Positions 1-59,785 of a stretch of DNA of 64,000 nucleotides are shown here, one piece after another. The stretch's first letter is position 1. Each line of letters begins with the position of its first letter. Made by a program: the position numbers and the translations under genes. Under the pieces are notes generated by a model. It saw only the letters and a program-made list of their open reading frames with translations, ran no database searches and was not told the DNA's origin. The DNA lies in assembly GCF_964355755.1 (NCBI RefSeq), contig NC_092678.1:1821922-1885921 (forward strand). Direction: 5' to 3'. This DNA is from Antedon mediterranea. Its lineage: Eukaryota; Echinodermata; Crinoidea; Comatulida; Antedonidae.

Positions 1-310
1 TTTCGAAAAAGGTATCAAAGACATCGTGATTTATAATTTATAATTATTTAGGCGTATTGATAGTATTTGTAATTCTTATTAGTATAGTATTATAGTATTA
101 TTTGGACAGTAAAGTACTATAAAAATAAATAATAATAATAATAATAAACAGTATTTATATAGCGCCTAATGGATCACTGACCCTTCTAGGACCCCTCTAG
201 GTGCTTTACATAGGACCTTAACTAATGGTAATAAACTATCCCCCGCCGGACACCATTCCAATTCCATTTCACTGTATAATTGCTAAAACATGTGCTCTTC
301 TTATTCGTAG

Positions 311-3300
311 GATTTTATTAGTATTTTTATGGCAGGTGGAGAAAAGAAACTTCAAGACCCAGAACTTCTCAAATTTATTAGGTTTGTAATTGTAATAATT
401 TATGAAATTTCTGCAAGTTTCCAATCACGATTGACACAGACGGACTCATCTATGTTACCGTGCTCTAGTAAGATCGTAATTATTAATTTTTAAAATAGAA
501 ATTTTTGGTTATAGAAATTTGGAATTTCTGAAAAATTGGCCCATCGAATTGTTGGAAGATCATCCAGAAAAATGTATGTTCAATTATTTCAAGTAAGTAC
601 TGTACAGTTTTTTTATGTAAATAAGAAATCGATTTTAACGTACTATTTTTAAAAACATATTTAACTGCATGAAGTTTTCTCTTTTTTTCTTTCATTATGA
701 CAGACAAGGGACTTTGCTTGTAGAAGATAGCAGTTCCAATGATAAAATCTTTATCGTCAAATCTGTACGTATAAATATGAGGTCCATCAAATAGAGGAAA
801 GAAATAAAAAAACTTTATTTCAAAAACTCGTTTTCCATTAATGTTTTTTCTTGTTCAACAGGGAAGTTGTACAGTGTTGAAGAAATTGAGATGTAAAAGA
901 TCGTCTTCGTTGAAGAAAAATCGTCGAGACAATGGTGAGGTCATTGCAAAGTGTGTAGTAGAGCTTTTGTGGTTAACATGCTTGCCCCTCAGTTCAAAGG
1001 CCCAGGGTCCAATCTTAATGAAGTTCCATGGTTCAATACTGACCTATAGTACCTGAGTTTTACCCGACCCGACTATTTCTACTTTAATCCCAAGACTCAA
1101 CTCTGTTTATAAGCATAGTATTTCTACAGTAAATCTCATACTTATTGTCCTTCTTAGAAGCTGTTGCAAAAATTGTCGTTACAAACGAGGAAGAAGAAAA
1201 AGAGTTAACTCATAAGGAGTTGATTGAACAAAAAGAAAAACTTTTTCTGAAGCGGAAAATAAAATCACTAAAGAAAACGAACACATCTTTGTATGACAGA
1301 GGATTGAACCTTCCTCTTTTGCGTGCAAAGTCAACAGGAAGTGACGTAATGCGTGACAGACCTGGATCAATATTGTCTGCCATTTCTGAGCGGGATTCCG
1401 CAGTGTCACATGACTTTATCCTGCTTGACGATTTGGTTGACGAGTCATTATCGGGAAGTTCGTCAAGAAGTGGTTACTGCACTTCACATGATGACGTCAG
1501 ATGCAATAATTTATGTTTTTCACAATTTTACAATATTCCAATGGACACTGACCAGGGTAACACTGTTGGTAAGTGTAGTGAAGCATCTCAGGCGCTCTGT
1601 ACAGAGAGGCAGCACCCAAGTACAAGACGAAAGAAGACTGTGGAAACATGGCTTTCGGATTTGCCTGTAGAAACTAGAACACTTACCGATGCAAAATGCA
1701 GGAATACGAAAAACGATTCAACCCATCGAAAACATCAAGTATCACCACATCAAATAAACGTTATTCCACAACAAGATACCGTAAATAAAATCAGTTTTTA
1801 AAAACCAATAGTTAAACGGTAATCCGACCAATCACAAGTGAGAGTTTGGGTGTTTCGGCCATTATGATTGGACAAATTAGGCCTACTTGCGTTGTGTTTA
1901 TGCCCCTGCGTTATACCTTTTAGTTGTAAACGACGTTTAAATAACGTTTCTTATAGAAACCAAGATTTATATCGACTTATTTTTATTACGCATGCGTTGT
2001 GAGGATGCAATTCAGAATTATAATAACTACGTCATTTGTCTTATTAAGGTTCTTCTGTCACCTATACAACGAGATGTGAAAGGTATGTACAAGTCAATAT
2101 TAAATGTTTATTATTTAGGCCTAACATCACTCGTAGGCCTATAAAATCATTTTGTAGGCCTATACAATGATTAATGTAGGCCTATACAATCAATCGTAGG
2201 CGGCCTATACAATCAATCGTAGGCCTATACAATTACTTATGAGGAATGGATAAACAAAATAGCATAGTGTTAATATGTTTCTTTTCTTTAGAACATTCAA
2301 CTTCAACGACATCTGTTTTGAGTAATGTTTCAAAACTCTCCAAGGCAAACAATCGGTTCGTATTTATTGAAGTGCAAAAGTTACACAAAGGATGTGTATT
2401 TGTAAGTGACCTTAATAATAATGATAATCTATAATGTTACTCGGTAGACCAGTTATAGACATTGTTTAATATTTTGATATTGGTCAATAAGCGTCTGACA
2501 ATAAGTACAAAGTATTACCGGTAGCTAAATGCATTCATAATTTATTTAAAACACATTTCCCGTACGTACCAGCGATGAACCCCGAGTACCAATCCTTCGT
2601 ATGTATTTATGCCGTTTATGCATTACGTCATTATTTTATTCAATCATGCAAAACGGATTGTAACTAGCGTCATCACAACATTTTAACTTTCCAAATTGTA
2701 GCTTACAACTGTTAACCAATGTCAATGTCGGGACAAAACATTTTCATTTCGTTGTGAATGGATTGGAGTATTCTTGGAGTATAACCTGCAATGTGCGTTA
2801 ATAATTATGATCGAATATTCCAGTTTCTATACCATGCCGTTTGATCTTCATAGGGTCTTTCAAGCGATTTATTCGGTAATCAGCCAACTCTTAGCCTGGT
2901 TAGTGACGGTGCCGAGTGCTTAGTTCTATCGAAGCAGTTCTTTCTTGAAAATGCTACGGACTTTCAGATACACGAAATACGTGTGGCTGTAAGTATTTTA
3001 AATTCAACATCAACATCAATCTCCTAATAAAAAGTGTTTAAATACCTTCTCTGAAAAATAAACACCCGTCTCAACAACAACGTTTTCAATAGTTACGGTA
3101 CTCTACTAATAGAAACAGTTTAAATACGTTCTCTAAAATCTAACTTCCCGTCTCATCAACGTTTCCAACCGTTTCCTATTAGTAAAAGTTAGAACCTGCG
3201 TTTTATTTTTTTTTCAAATGACATGCGTTAAAGATAATAGTACTGTATTTACTATTGCTTTTAGGGCGTTCCATACCCAACTGATGAGGAGTTACAGGTG

Positions 3301-3417
3301 AACCTAGAGCGGCACGAGGCATGGAATGTGTACCGGAATAAAACTCTTAATGACGTCATAGATTTCGTCACTTTAAATAGGCGGAAAAAAATAAGACAGT
3401 TATTACCACTCTTCTAA
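311..3417 (+). CDS. CNBD2-like: cyclic nucleotide-binding domain protein, CNBD2-like (3' part, start outside window)
   Basis: Nine exons with matching phases: 311-381, 515-592, 704-764, 862-934, 1158-1780, 2049-2082, 2292-2401, 2854-2988, 3265-3417 (TAA). They give about 445 C-terminal residues. The first part reads DFISIFMAGGEKK, then LEFLKNWPIELLEDHPEKC, then GTLLVEDSSSNDKIFIVKSG and SCTVLKKL, which is the start of a cNMP-binding beta-roll. The second part (RFVFIEVQKLHKGCVF, then LFGNQPTLSLVSDGAECLVL) completes it. The C-terminus (YPTDEELQ, then W..Y) is typical of CNBD2-like proteins. The phosphate-binding cassette is degenerate: no FGE...R pattern is visible, so nucleotide binding is doubtful. 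Exon 1158-1780 inserts about 207 polar, Ser/Lys-rich residues inside the domain. Its frame runs on to a stop at 1799-1801, so an unspliced form would end there. The donor at 1781 (GTAAAT) was chosen because only a phase-0 end keeps the next exons open. CNBD2 naming comes from remembered family motifs, not a search. Vertebrate CNBD2 is linked to sperm function. Confidence 0.65.
2116..2236. repeat. AGGCCTATACAAT tandem repeat in an intron of the CNBD2-like gene
   Basis: About five or six imperfect copies of a ~20-bp unit built on TAGGCCTATACAATCAATCG lie between exons 2049-2082 and 2292-2401. The AGGCCT core recurs throughout the window (for example 6934-7066 and 42445-42595). Confidence 0.7.
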
Positions 3418-6088
3418 ACAACATTAATAACATATTTAAAATATGTTTTTTATATTGTTAACTTTAAACATATACCCATGGTGTTAAATTGTACTGTATA
3501 CTGTAATTGGCCGCATTTACAATATTTTGTTTACAGTATTAAGCCAACTGAAGCCGAATAGTTTTACTATTTATTTATACAAAAAACGGTAACAAATGAA
3601 ATGGTCGTTTGATGTAATGCTGCTAAGGGCAGGGGAAATAAAAAAATTAAATAAAAATCGATGTTAATAAAAGCATATAGGCCTACCAACAATTGATGGC
3701 ATATATTTAGGTAAATTGAGATAAATGGAACGTCTAATTAAATTAAGAGTGGCAATGAGTAGATACAAAACATGATTTTTTATTTTAATTTAGCGAGTAC
3801 TTTTGGGCATAAGGTATTCGTAATGATGCATTATAGTTTATATGATAAAATTTAAAAAAAGTTGGAGAAGTTGTAAACTATTGGTGGCAGCAGAGACGTT
3901 ATGCAACACACAAACAAACAATTGGTTTTTGGGGAGATATGTGTGTAGGCCTGGATGGCGTTTAATATCTGTTTTGTCCTTTAGTATTCTTACTTAGCAT
4001 GCTCGAAACATAGTTTATAATAGTTATGAAAAAGCAACTGAAATCGCTTGAAAACTACTGAGGTATGTGAAGTAATTTTATTTTTAAAACCTCTTAATCT
4101 TCTTCCCCAAGGACGTTAGGCCCACAGATAGCCTAGCTAGCTAATAATAAGAGGAGGCCGAGAATAGCGCAGTGGGTCCCCTTCCATACGCCCTCCATCT
4201 CATCTCAGCTCAGCAGGGGACCTTGCCTTGATTGATATTTTGTAAGTTAATGGTTGCCTAATTCTATTCAACTGACTGATAATGATGTAGTGTAGGCCTA
4301 TTAGTAGCCATATGGAGTATAGGCTAGTATAAATGAATAAATAAGTTGAGTTGCACATGCACCCCCACCACCCCTATCCCACACACATGTTTTGCAAGTC
4401 ATCCACTGAAACATAGGCCTACTACTACTAGCCTATACCATGAAGCCCTTTTTAGTGGACTATTGGAAGAATGTCTTATCGCAAAGCCAGTTACTAAATA
4501 GTGTGCGCAACACATGGTGCAAAGGATTTAACCAATTCAAGCTGTGTATTAGTTTGTTTCTTACTTTGTGCAATTTGCTCAGTTTTGGCCAAATAAAAAA
4601 AAAATGTTCACTTCCAAGAATTGTTTATGATGCGAGACGCTTTCTATTACTAGCTAGTATTAGTAATTAGCTATTGTGATGCCCTAAACATGAATTATAG
4701 TTGAAAATCCTGTTGTAATCACACCTCTTGACAATCACAGTCTTGAAATTGTGATGGAAAACTTTTGTTTATGAAATACAATTTTTTTATTATTATTAAA
4801 TATATAACAGAAAAAAAATTTACAGTTGTAATTTTGGACTGCTACATTTTTTTTTTTAATTGGCCTTTAAATAGGTAAATAAATGTATTGTGAGTTATCT
4901 ACTATTGTAATACTAAATTCTGCAAGTCATGTTGTTCAATGTGAATGGGGTTTCTACAGTACAATAAATCAGTGAAGCATACATGCTTTTGATATTTTTT
5001 TTTATTAACTTACTTATATAACTTTTACCACGTGGAGTTCAATTGTTTATGTAACAAAAAGCTTAGTATATCCAGTCCAATAAGAGCAACAAAAATAGTA
5101 GGTTAGTAATTTTAGTAACACTATAATTATTAATAGCCTAAGCATTATTACCATTTAATATTTATTCAATGTGTTGCGTTATCTCTTCATGAACTTTAAC
5201 CCTTTTGTTGATTGTGTAATTACACTATTGTGTAATCTTTGAGCGTACCCATGCATTTTCATTGAAAAGAAAATTTGCCATTTAGCGATCATGTGTTAAT
5301 TTTATTCTACTGCAGTTACTGCAATAAATACAATTTTGACTAAATTAATATATGATTTTAATTTGTAGTTTTATGAGGAAGTCTGTGCAATTATGTAGCA
5401 AGTTTAAAAAGCAAAACAAATATGTACTGTAGTAGTAACTGCAGTAAATCAATGTTGGCGTATCCCTGGCTTCAATATGTGTAAAATACAGTTTACTCCG
5501 TATACGACGACAAAATATTAAATAATTATTTGAATTTTTTTTATCAGTATCAATCACTTATTATTTATACATTTATACATATAATGGAAAAAAATTGAAA
5601 ATCCAATTAATACATATGGTTGTATAATAGTAATATACATATGGTTGTATAATACATGGTTGTCTATGACTTGACATATTTCTTTATAGTGACAAGATAA
5701 TTAATTCATCAGCTGTCAATTCAAAGGTAGGCATAAATACAATATGTATTCTCTAATTAACCTGAGGTAATTAGGGTGAGTTTTTTTATTCGCTCTTCCA
5801 TATCTCCACTTTTGATTTTGATCTTGAGCAAGTGAGTTGTCCAATCATAAGTAACAGTTCGGATGATGTTTTGATGAGACACATGCTTTCGTCCTTGCTT
5901 TGTGTCCAAGTGGGAATCAAGCTTTAATTTATTTTAAAAATTAATTTTTATTCTAAAATTTAGTGTTAAACTTCACATAAAGTTCTATATTTTGCATTGT
6001 ATTTCTCAAAATATGGGTGGATGGGTTGCTGGCCACCTGGATCCGCCTATTGCTAGAATTTAATTTAATTTTTTAAAATATTTTGTAG
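3418..6088. other. intergenic region between the CNBD2-like gene and ABC gene A
   Basis: No coding exon is supported here; the open frames at 4440-4670 and 5345-5557 are low-complexity and match nothing I recognise. An AATAAA-rich stretch at about 3636-3655 could serve as polyadenylation signal for the upstream gene. A degenerate copy of the CCAATCA-type MITE family lies at about 5815-5925. A 3' splice site (TTTTGTAG) ends at 6088, six bases before the start codon of gene A, so gene A probably has an untranslated first exon somewhere in this region. Confidence 0.5.
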
Positions 6089-6094
6089 ATCACA

Positions 6095-27004
<20,910 letters not shown>

Positions 27005-28582
27005 ATTTAAATTAAAAGCAGAATGCATTTTGATTTTTTCTCTGATGAAAATCGTTAAAGCGTGCAGATCCTTTGAGGTAGTGAAGCTTTTAAATTCCAT
27101 TGTGCGGTGAAAAGACAACAAAATCATTGAAGCATATCCAATAACTGAGCATGCTCGCAAACCTATTAACTATATTAGCATTGTTGCATACAACTTCTGA
27201 AGTATGCTGTGCAGAGAGGAAATTCCAGATTGCGTAATAGCGGGCACCAGCCACCTGTAGGTATTGTCATTTTTTAGACTACTGTATTTTTTATTTAAGA
27301 TATTTTTTTACACTTAATTTGAACATCATAGTTCAAAGGTTACGTGTGCTTCCATCTGATTGGTGCTCTCGTTGATATAACGTATGCACCAAAACATGGT
27401 TGCAAGTTGTGGACACCTTATATTAATAGGACATAAATACATAAAACAAACAATAGATTATGGGCACAACATTGCTGTAATAATATATTTTGAATATCTT
27501 TTTTTACTAATATTAATAATGTTTAAAGAAATTAAGAATATTTTAAAAACTGATTGCATTAAACCAAAATTAGTATTCATCAAAATCTACAGTCAACAAA
27601 ATTACAGTATTTATTTTTGTTGTAAATATATTTTTGTTAGTATGTTATGTAGGCCTACTGAAATAATTATATTACTGAAATAAAATATTTTGTTTTTAAG
27701 TTAGAAATTGTTAGATTAAATAGTTTTGGTTTGTTTGAGATGAGATAGTTTTATTGACCAAGTAACATTATCAACTTATTAGAGGTTGACCTTTTCACCT
27801 ACTATTTAATTTAAACTATTTTAAACTGAAATAATTATAGATATGCTGTCCTTGTTGTTATATTTAAAAAATTACTGAAATAATATGCTTGTTAAAATGG
27901 ACAGTTTGCTTTTTAGAAAGGATGAAATAAATTTAATTTTAAAGCATTTAATGTGATTCAAGCCAAGCTTGATATAGTATATACTAATGTGAGAAGATAA
28001 ATATTTTGAAAGAATATGTATTAGCTAAAGACTTACAAAATAATAAGAAAAAGTTTATTGGTAAAAATAAAGAGAACATATAATTTAAGATAAATGATAT
28101 TATTATACATAAGTTGTCTTAATTTATATAATATTTGTTTGACTCAATAATAAACATATAGTATACATAAAAAATTATTGATATAATTTTTGTAACTGCA
28201 GATTTCAAAAGTAATCCTAACAATTAAGAAACGATTTATTTCCGCTGTAGCAAAAGATCGAGATAAACCGTATAATCGGAAATCACTACAATTAATGATT
28301 TTACTATTTGTTTACTACAGTCAACTCTCCCAATACCGGACACCTTTGGGCCGGCCAAATAAGTCTGGTTTTCCGGAAAGTCTGGTATTTGGAATGTGTT
28401 TTTAATGGTAAAATTAAATTTGGGACCTTTTGGTCCTCAAAAAAAGTCTGGTATTGGGAGAGTTTCTGGTTTTCAGAGAGTCCGGTATTGGGGGAGTTGA
28501 CTGTACATGCAATTTGTAAAACGATAAATATATAAACATTTCTAATACTTAAATCAAATTCGTTTTGGAATTTCGCAAGTAT
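27005..28582. other. tail-to-tail spacer between ABC genes A and B
   Basis: Holds the 3' untranslated regions of gene A (+) and gene B (-). An AATAAA at 27679-27684 is a candidate gene A signal, and TTTATT at 28235-28240 is a candidate on the minus strand for gene B. The MITE at 28318-28503 is inserted here. No supported gene. Confidence 0.55.
28318..28503. mobile_element. 186-bp MITE with TA target site (Tigger/pogo-like ends)
   Basis: Ends are CAGTCAACTCTCCCAATACC and its complement, flanked by TA on both sides (28316-28317 and 28504-28505). Inner arms repeat GTCTGGTATT. A more decayed copy lies at about 34493-34634 in an intron of gene B. Confidence 0.8.
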
Positions 28583-42043
<13,461 letters not shown>

Positions 42044-42090
42044 CTTGTTCAGCAGTCGTGAAAGGCAACTTCAGATATTGATACTGTATT
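42044..42090 (-). promoter_or_regulatory. 5' UTR part of gene B with upstream 3' splice site
   Basis: On the minus strand CTTTCATGTAG ends just above 42090 and is followed by 47 bases to the ATG at 42043. Gene A (TTTTGTAG ending at 6088) and gene C (CATATTAAAG ending at 59786) have an acceptor in the same place, so a non-coding first exon further upstream is likely in all three. Confidence 0.5.
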
Positions 42091-42444
42091 CTACATGAAA
42101 GACAGACAGAATGATGATTAAAATTTGGTTTAAAGGTAGTTATTATGACATTCAACATAGAATCTTTAACTTCATAAAGAAAAACTCTCAGAGAATACTA
42201 TTTGATGTAAAAACTGGAAGTTTAACCATCAACTTTTACTAATCAAATTGGTGTATATTTCATTAGTCTAAAAGTGTGTACTTTTGTGCATAAAACAAAG
42301 AAAGAACAACTATAAACGTTGATAAAATACTAATAATAATCGGTAACAAAAGCACTTAAGTGTTTCTGTTTCAATAGCTATGAACACCTCTAATGTGGAC
42401 CCTAAAAAGTTTTAGTAGTATGAAAAGTAGTAGTGTGAAAACAT

Positions 42445-42595
42445 ATTAGGCCTATTGTCCCTTGATTTCACAGGAGTGTTCCTTTAATAGGCATGTCCTA
42501 AAAGATGGAGTTTGGTTTATTAGGCCTATTGTCCCTTGATTTCACAGGCGTGTTCCTTTAATAGGCATGTCCTAAAAGATGGAGTTTGGTTTATT
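42445..42595. repeat. tandem 74-bp duplication upstream of gene B
   Basis: Two nearly identical copies start at 42445 and 42519 (ATTAGGCCTATTGTCCCTTG, differing by AGGAGT/AGGCGT). Confidence 0.85.
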
Positions 42596-43164
42596 TGGTA
42601 GATGTTTATTTACATATTTACCGCTGATCACTAAATATATCTTACCTTTGAATTGCCTTCAGAAGATGCAGAAAGTATATTATATATCTCAGTATTTCAT
42701 TTTCTGTTGAGAGAAATAAGTCCAATGTTCTTGATAGTGTAGTTGTTTATAAAGTATTAAGTTTTTAGCCAATTTTATTAATCTTGGAACTTTTTGGATG
42801 TGCTGGTATGTCTTGGTGGTAATCTTGGCGGCCAAAAGGATCGATTTCAGGCTATATACCTTCACTGCTGGTATTTGAAAGGTAACACTATCCTTTACAT
42901 ACAAACTTACAGGTACCTTTCTCGTGGTTTTTAATAACGACAACGCATATGCACTTTGCAAAATAATAAAAATTATTCAATAGAAATAGTCTTTTGTTTT
43001 GTTTAGATGCATTGTATGTCTTGAATTTATCATAATTATTTTATAGAGAAGCTTTGCAATTTTAAATAGTAAATTGTCATAGATAGTCTTATTGGCGGCA
43101 GAATAATAATTATGATTGTGTTGTATGATTTGTTTACCTTGAATCATGGGTTCAATTATATTAT

Positions 43165-43306
43165 AAAGCTCTGTCTACACTTTCAAACTAATTTGACAAA
43201 AAAAGTGTGATGTGCCAAATATGGTTGTGATATGACATCATCATGTCCATATATGGGCACATCACAATTTTTGTCACATAAAGTTTGATAGCGTAGACAG
43301 AGCTTT
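43165..43306. mobile_element. full-length MITE (AAAGCTCTGTCTACAC family)
   Basis: 142 bp with inverted ends AAAGCTCTGTCTACAC and complement, and an inner GTGATGTGCC / GGGCACATCAC palindrome with ATGACATCATCATG at the centre. Best-preserved copy of the family in the window. Confidence 0.75.
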
Positions 43307-43427
43307 ATTCGATTTTTTTGTCTTGCATAATTGCACACATCGGCTAAACCAATATTGTAATACTATAAGTAATATAATACTTGGAGTAAAGTATTGTTAC
43401 AAGTGCTGCTAATTTTTGTGTATTTAT

Positions 43428-44090
43428 GAACGATTTTTAGATTTTTTTTTTTGTTTGATATTTGTGTATATATTTGATTGAATAGCTATACCGGTCTTAC
43501 TGTGCTACTCAGTATTAGGGTAACACTGGTTCTTAACCATAGGGCTTTTGTTCCCTTATCTGTTTGTTCCCACTTATTTTGTAGTTTTGTTTGTTTATGA
43601 TGTTTTATGCAATAAAGAATAATACAAATGAGTCGGAACGATTTTTAGATTTTTCTTGTTGATATTATTTGATATATTTGATTGAAATGCTGTATTTATC
43701 TTAATGTTCTACTCAGTACGTTGGTAACACTGGCTTTTAGCCATCGGTACGTTGGTAACACTGGCTTTTAGCCATCGGTACGTTGGTAACACTGGCTTTT
43801 AGCCATCGGTACGTTGGTAACACTGGCTTTTAGCCATCGGTACGTTGGTAACACTGGCTTTTAGCCATCGGTACGTTGGTAACACTGGCTTTTAGCCATC
43901 GGTACGTTGGTAACACTGGCTTTTAGCCATCGGTACGTTGGTAACACTGGCTTTTAGCCATCGGTACGTTGGTAACACTGGCTTTTAGCCATCGGTACGT
44001 TGGTAACACTGGCTTTTAGCCATCGGGATTTATTTCCCTTTGTGTTTCCTGCCACTTATTTTGTAGCTGTTGTTTATGACAGTATCTCTC
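43428..44090. repeat. segmental duplication with a 31-bp minisatellite, ten copies
   Basis: 43428-43600 and 43635-44090 share GAACGATTTTTAGATTTT, TCTACTCAGTA and CCACTTATTTTGTAG. In the second copy the single GGTAACACTGGTTCTTAACC segment has expanded to ten near-identical 31-bp units (43716-44026, GTACGTTGGTAACACTGGCT). The ancestral single unit is still visible at about 43510-43540. Confidence 0.85.
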
Positions 44091-45174
44091 TTTGGAATTT
44101 TAATCGTACCTATTCTGTCAAACAATACACTACCTAATCTACAGTATACACAATAACCATACAATATGCATTGAGAAAGAAAAACCAATTAGAGACAAAA
44201 TAATAGCATTTTCAAATTTTAAATAAATCTTAATTTTGGGTAATTATTGCTAGCCCTAGTGGAGGGTTCTGTTGTTTTCTGCCATCCATCAACGTGGATG
44301 CAAGGTGTGTCCTTTGAGTGTTACCGAAAGGTGACAAACATGGTGGCACGTACTACTGTACATTTTAACTATTACCCGACATAACCAACAATTTAAAAAA
44401 GCCTAAATCATCAATAAACATAAAAATAAACCTCAAACAAGTATAGGAAAATAAATACCACTAGTACTTGGTTTATCTGTTTTTGGTGTCGTAAATATTA
44501 ATATAATCATCGGAACATCATCGTAATGTCCACTTCCATATAATAATCTCTTAGTTTCAATTACATTTATCTATTAACTTTACGTATTATACCTGAATAT
44601 ACCTTGATCTTGAGACATTTGAAGCTGTGCCTGTGTGTCCCTCGATGAGTAAAATATTAACCAGAATACTTCATAATGGTGGTCAGAACATGATTCTCCA
44701 AACCAGCTTTCAATTAATTAAGGTTGACTCATAAACAGATGCGAGAAGTGGGTTCATCATTATAGTTTTCACAGAAAAACATTATGTATCATATTTTTTT
44801 ATGAATTAATAATTAATTAGATTTTTAATAGCCCTATTTCTATCATTATTCTAGGTAATTTTATAGGTTATATTATAATAGCTTATATGTTTAAAAACCT
44901 TGTAATAGTCTATTGTCCCAAGGCCTAAATTAATAAAATATATATTTGCCCAGGCCATCTGTAATAGGCTATAACAAATATTCAATTGCATTTTAAAAAT
45001 ATTACACTGTTTGAATCATAATATTAATATTGCACTTGCACTTAATAGTGCTGTTCTGTCTTTTGATTGGCTTGCAGTCGAAACGGGGTGAAATTAATTC
45101 TGTTTAAGATCGCCAGTTTTGTCATCACCTATGTTAGGCAATCACAGAAATGAACATTGGCGGCAGTTGTGTAT

Positions 45175-59760
<14,586 letters not shown>

Positions 59761-59785
59761 CGTGAAGTGCTGCTGTCGAGATATA

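Larger units (their letters stand above)
42091..45174. other. spacer between ABC genes C and B
   Basis: Upstream region of gene B and downstream region of gene C. It contains a tandem 74-bp duplication (42445-42595), a MITE (43165-43306) and a segmental duplication with a minisatellite (43428-44090). The open frame on the minus strand at 42961-42689 has no recognisable domain and no splice support. The B promoter and first exon must lie here but cannot be pinned down. Confidence 0.55.

Noticed and set aside
27384-27683. 99-codon frame after gene A
   Set aside because: AT-rich, Ile/Phe/Lys-heavy, lies in the presumed 3' UTR and has no counterpart elsewhere.
42689-42961. 90-codon minus-strand frame upstream of gene B
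   Set aside because: No domain, no homologous exon in gene C and no convincing splice sites linking it to exon 1.
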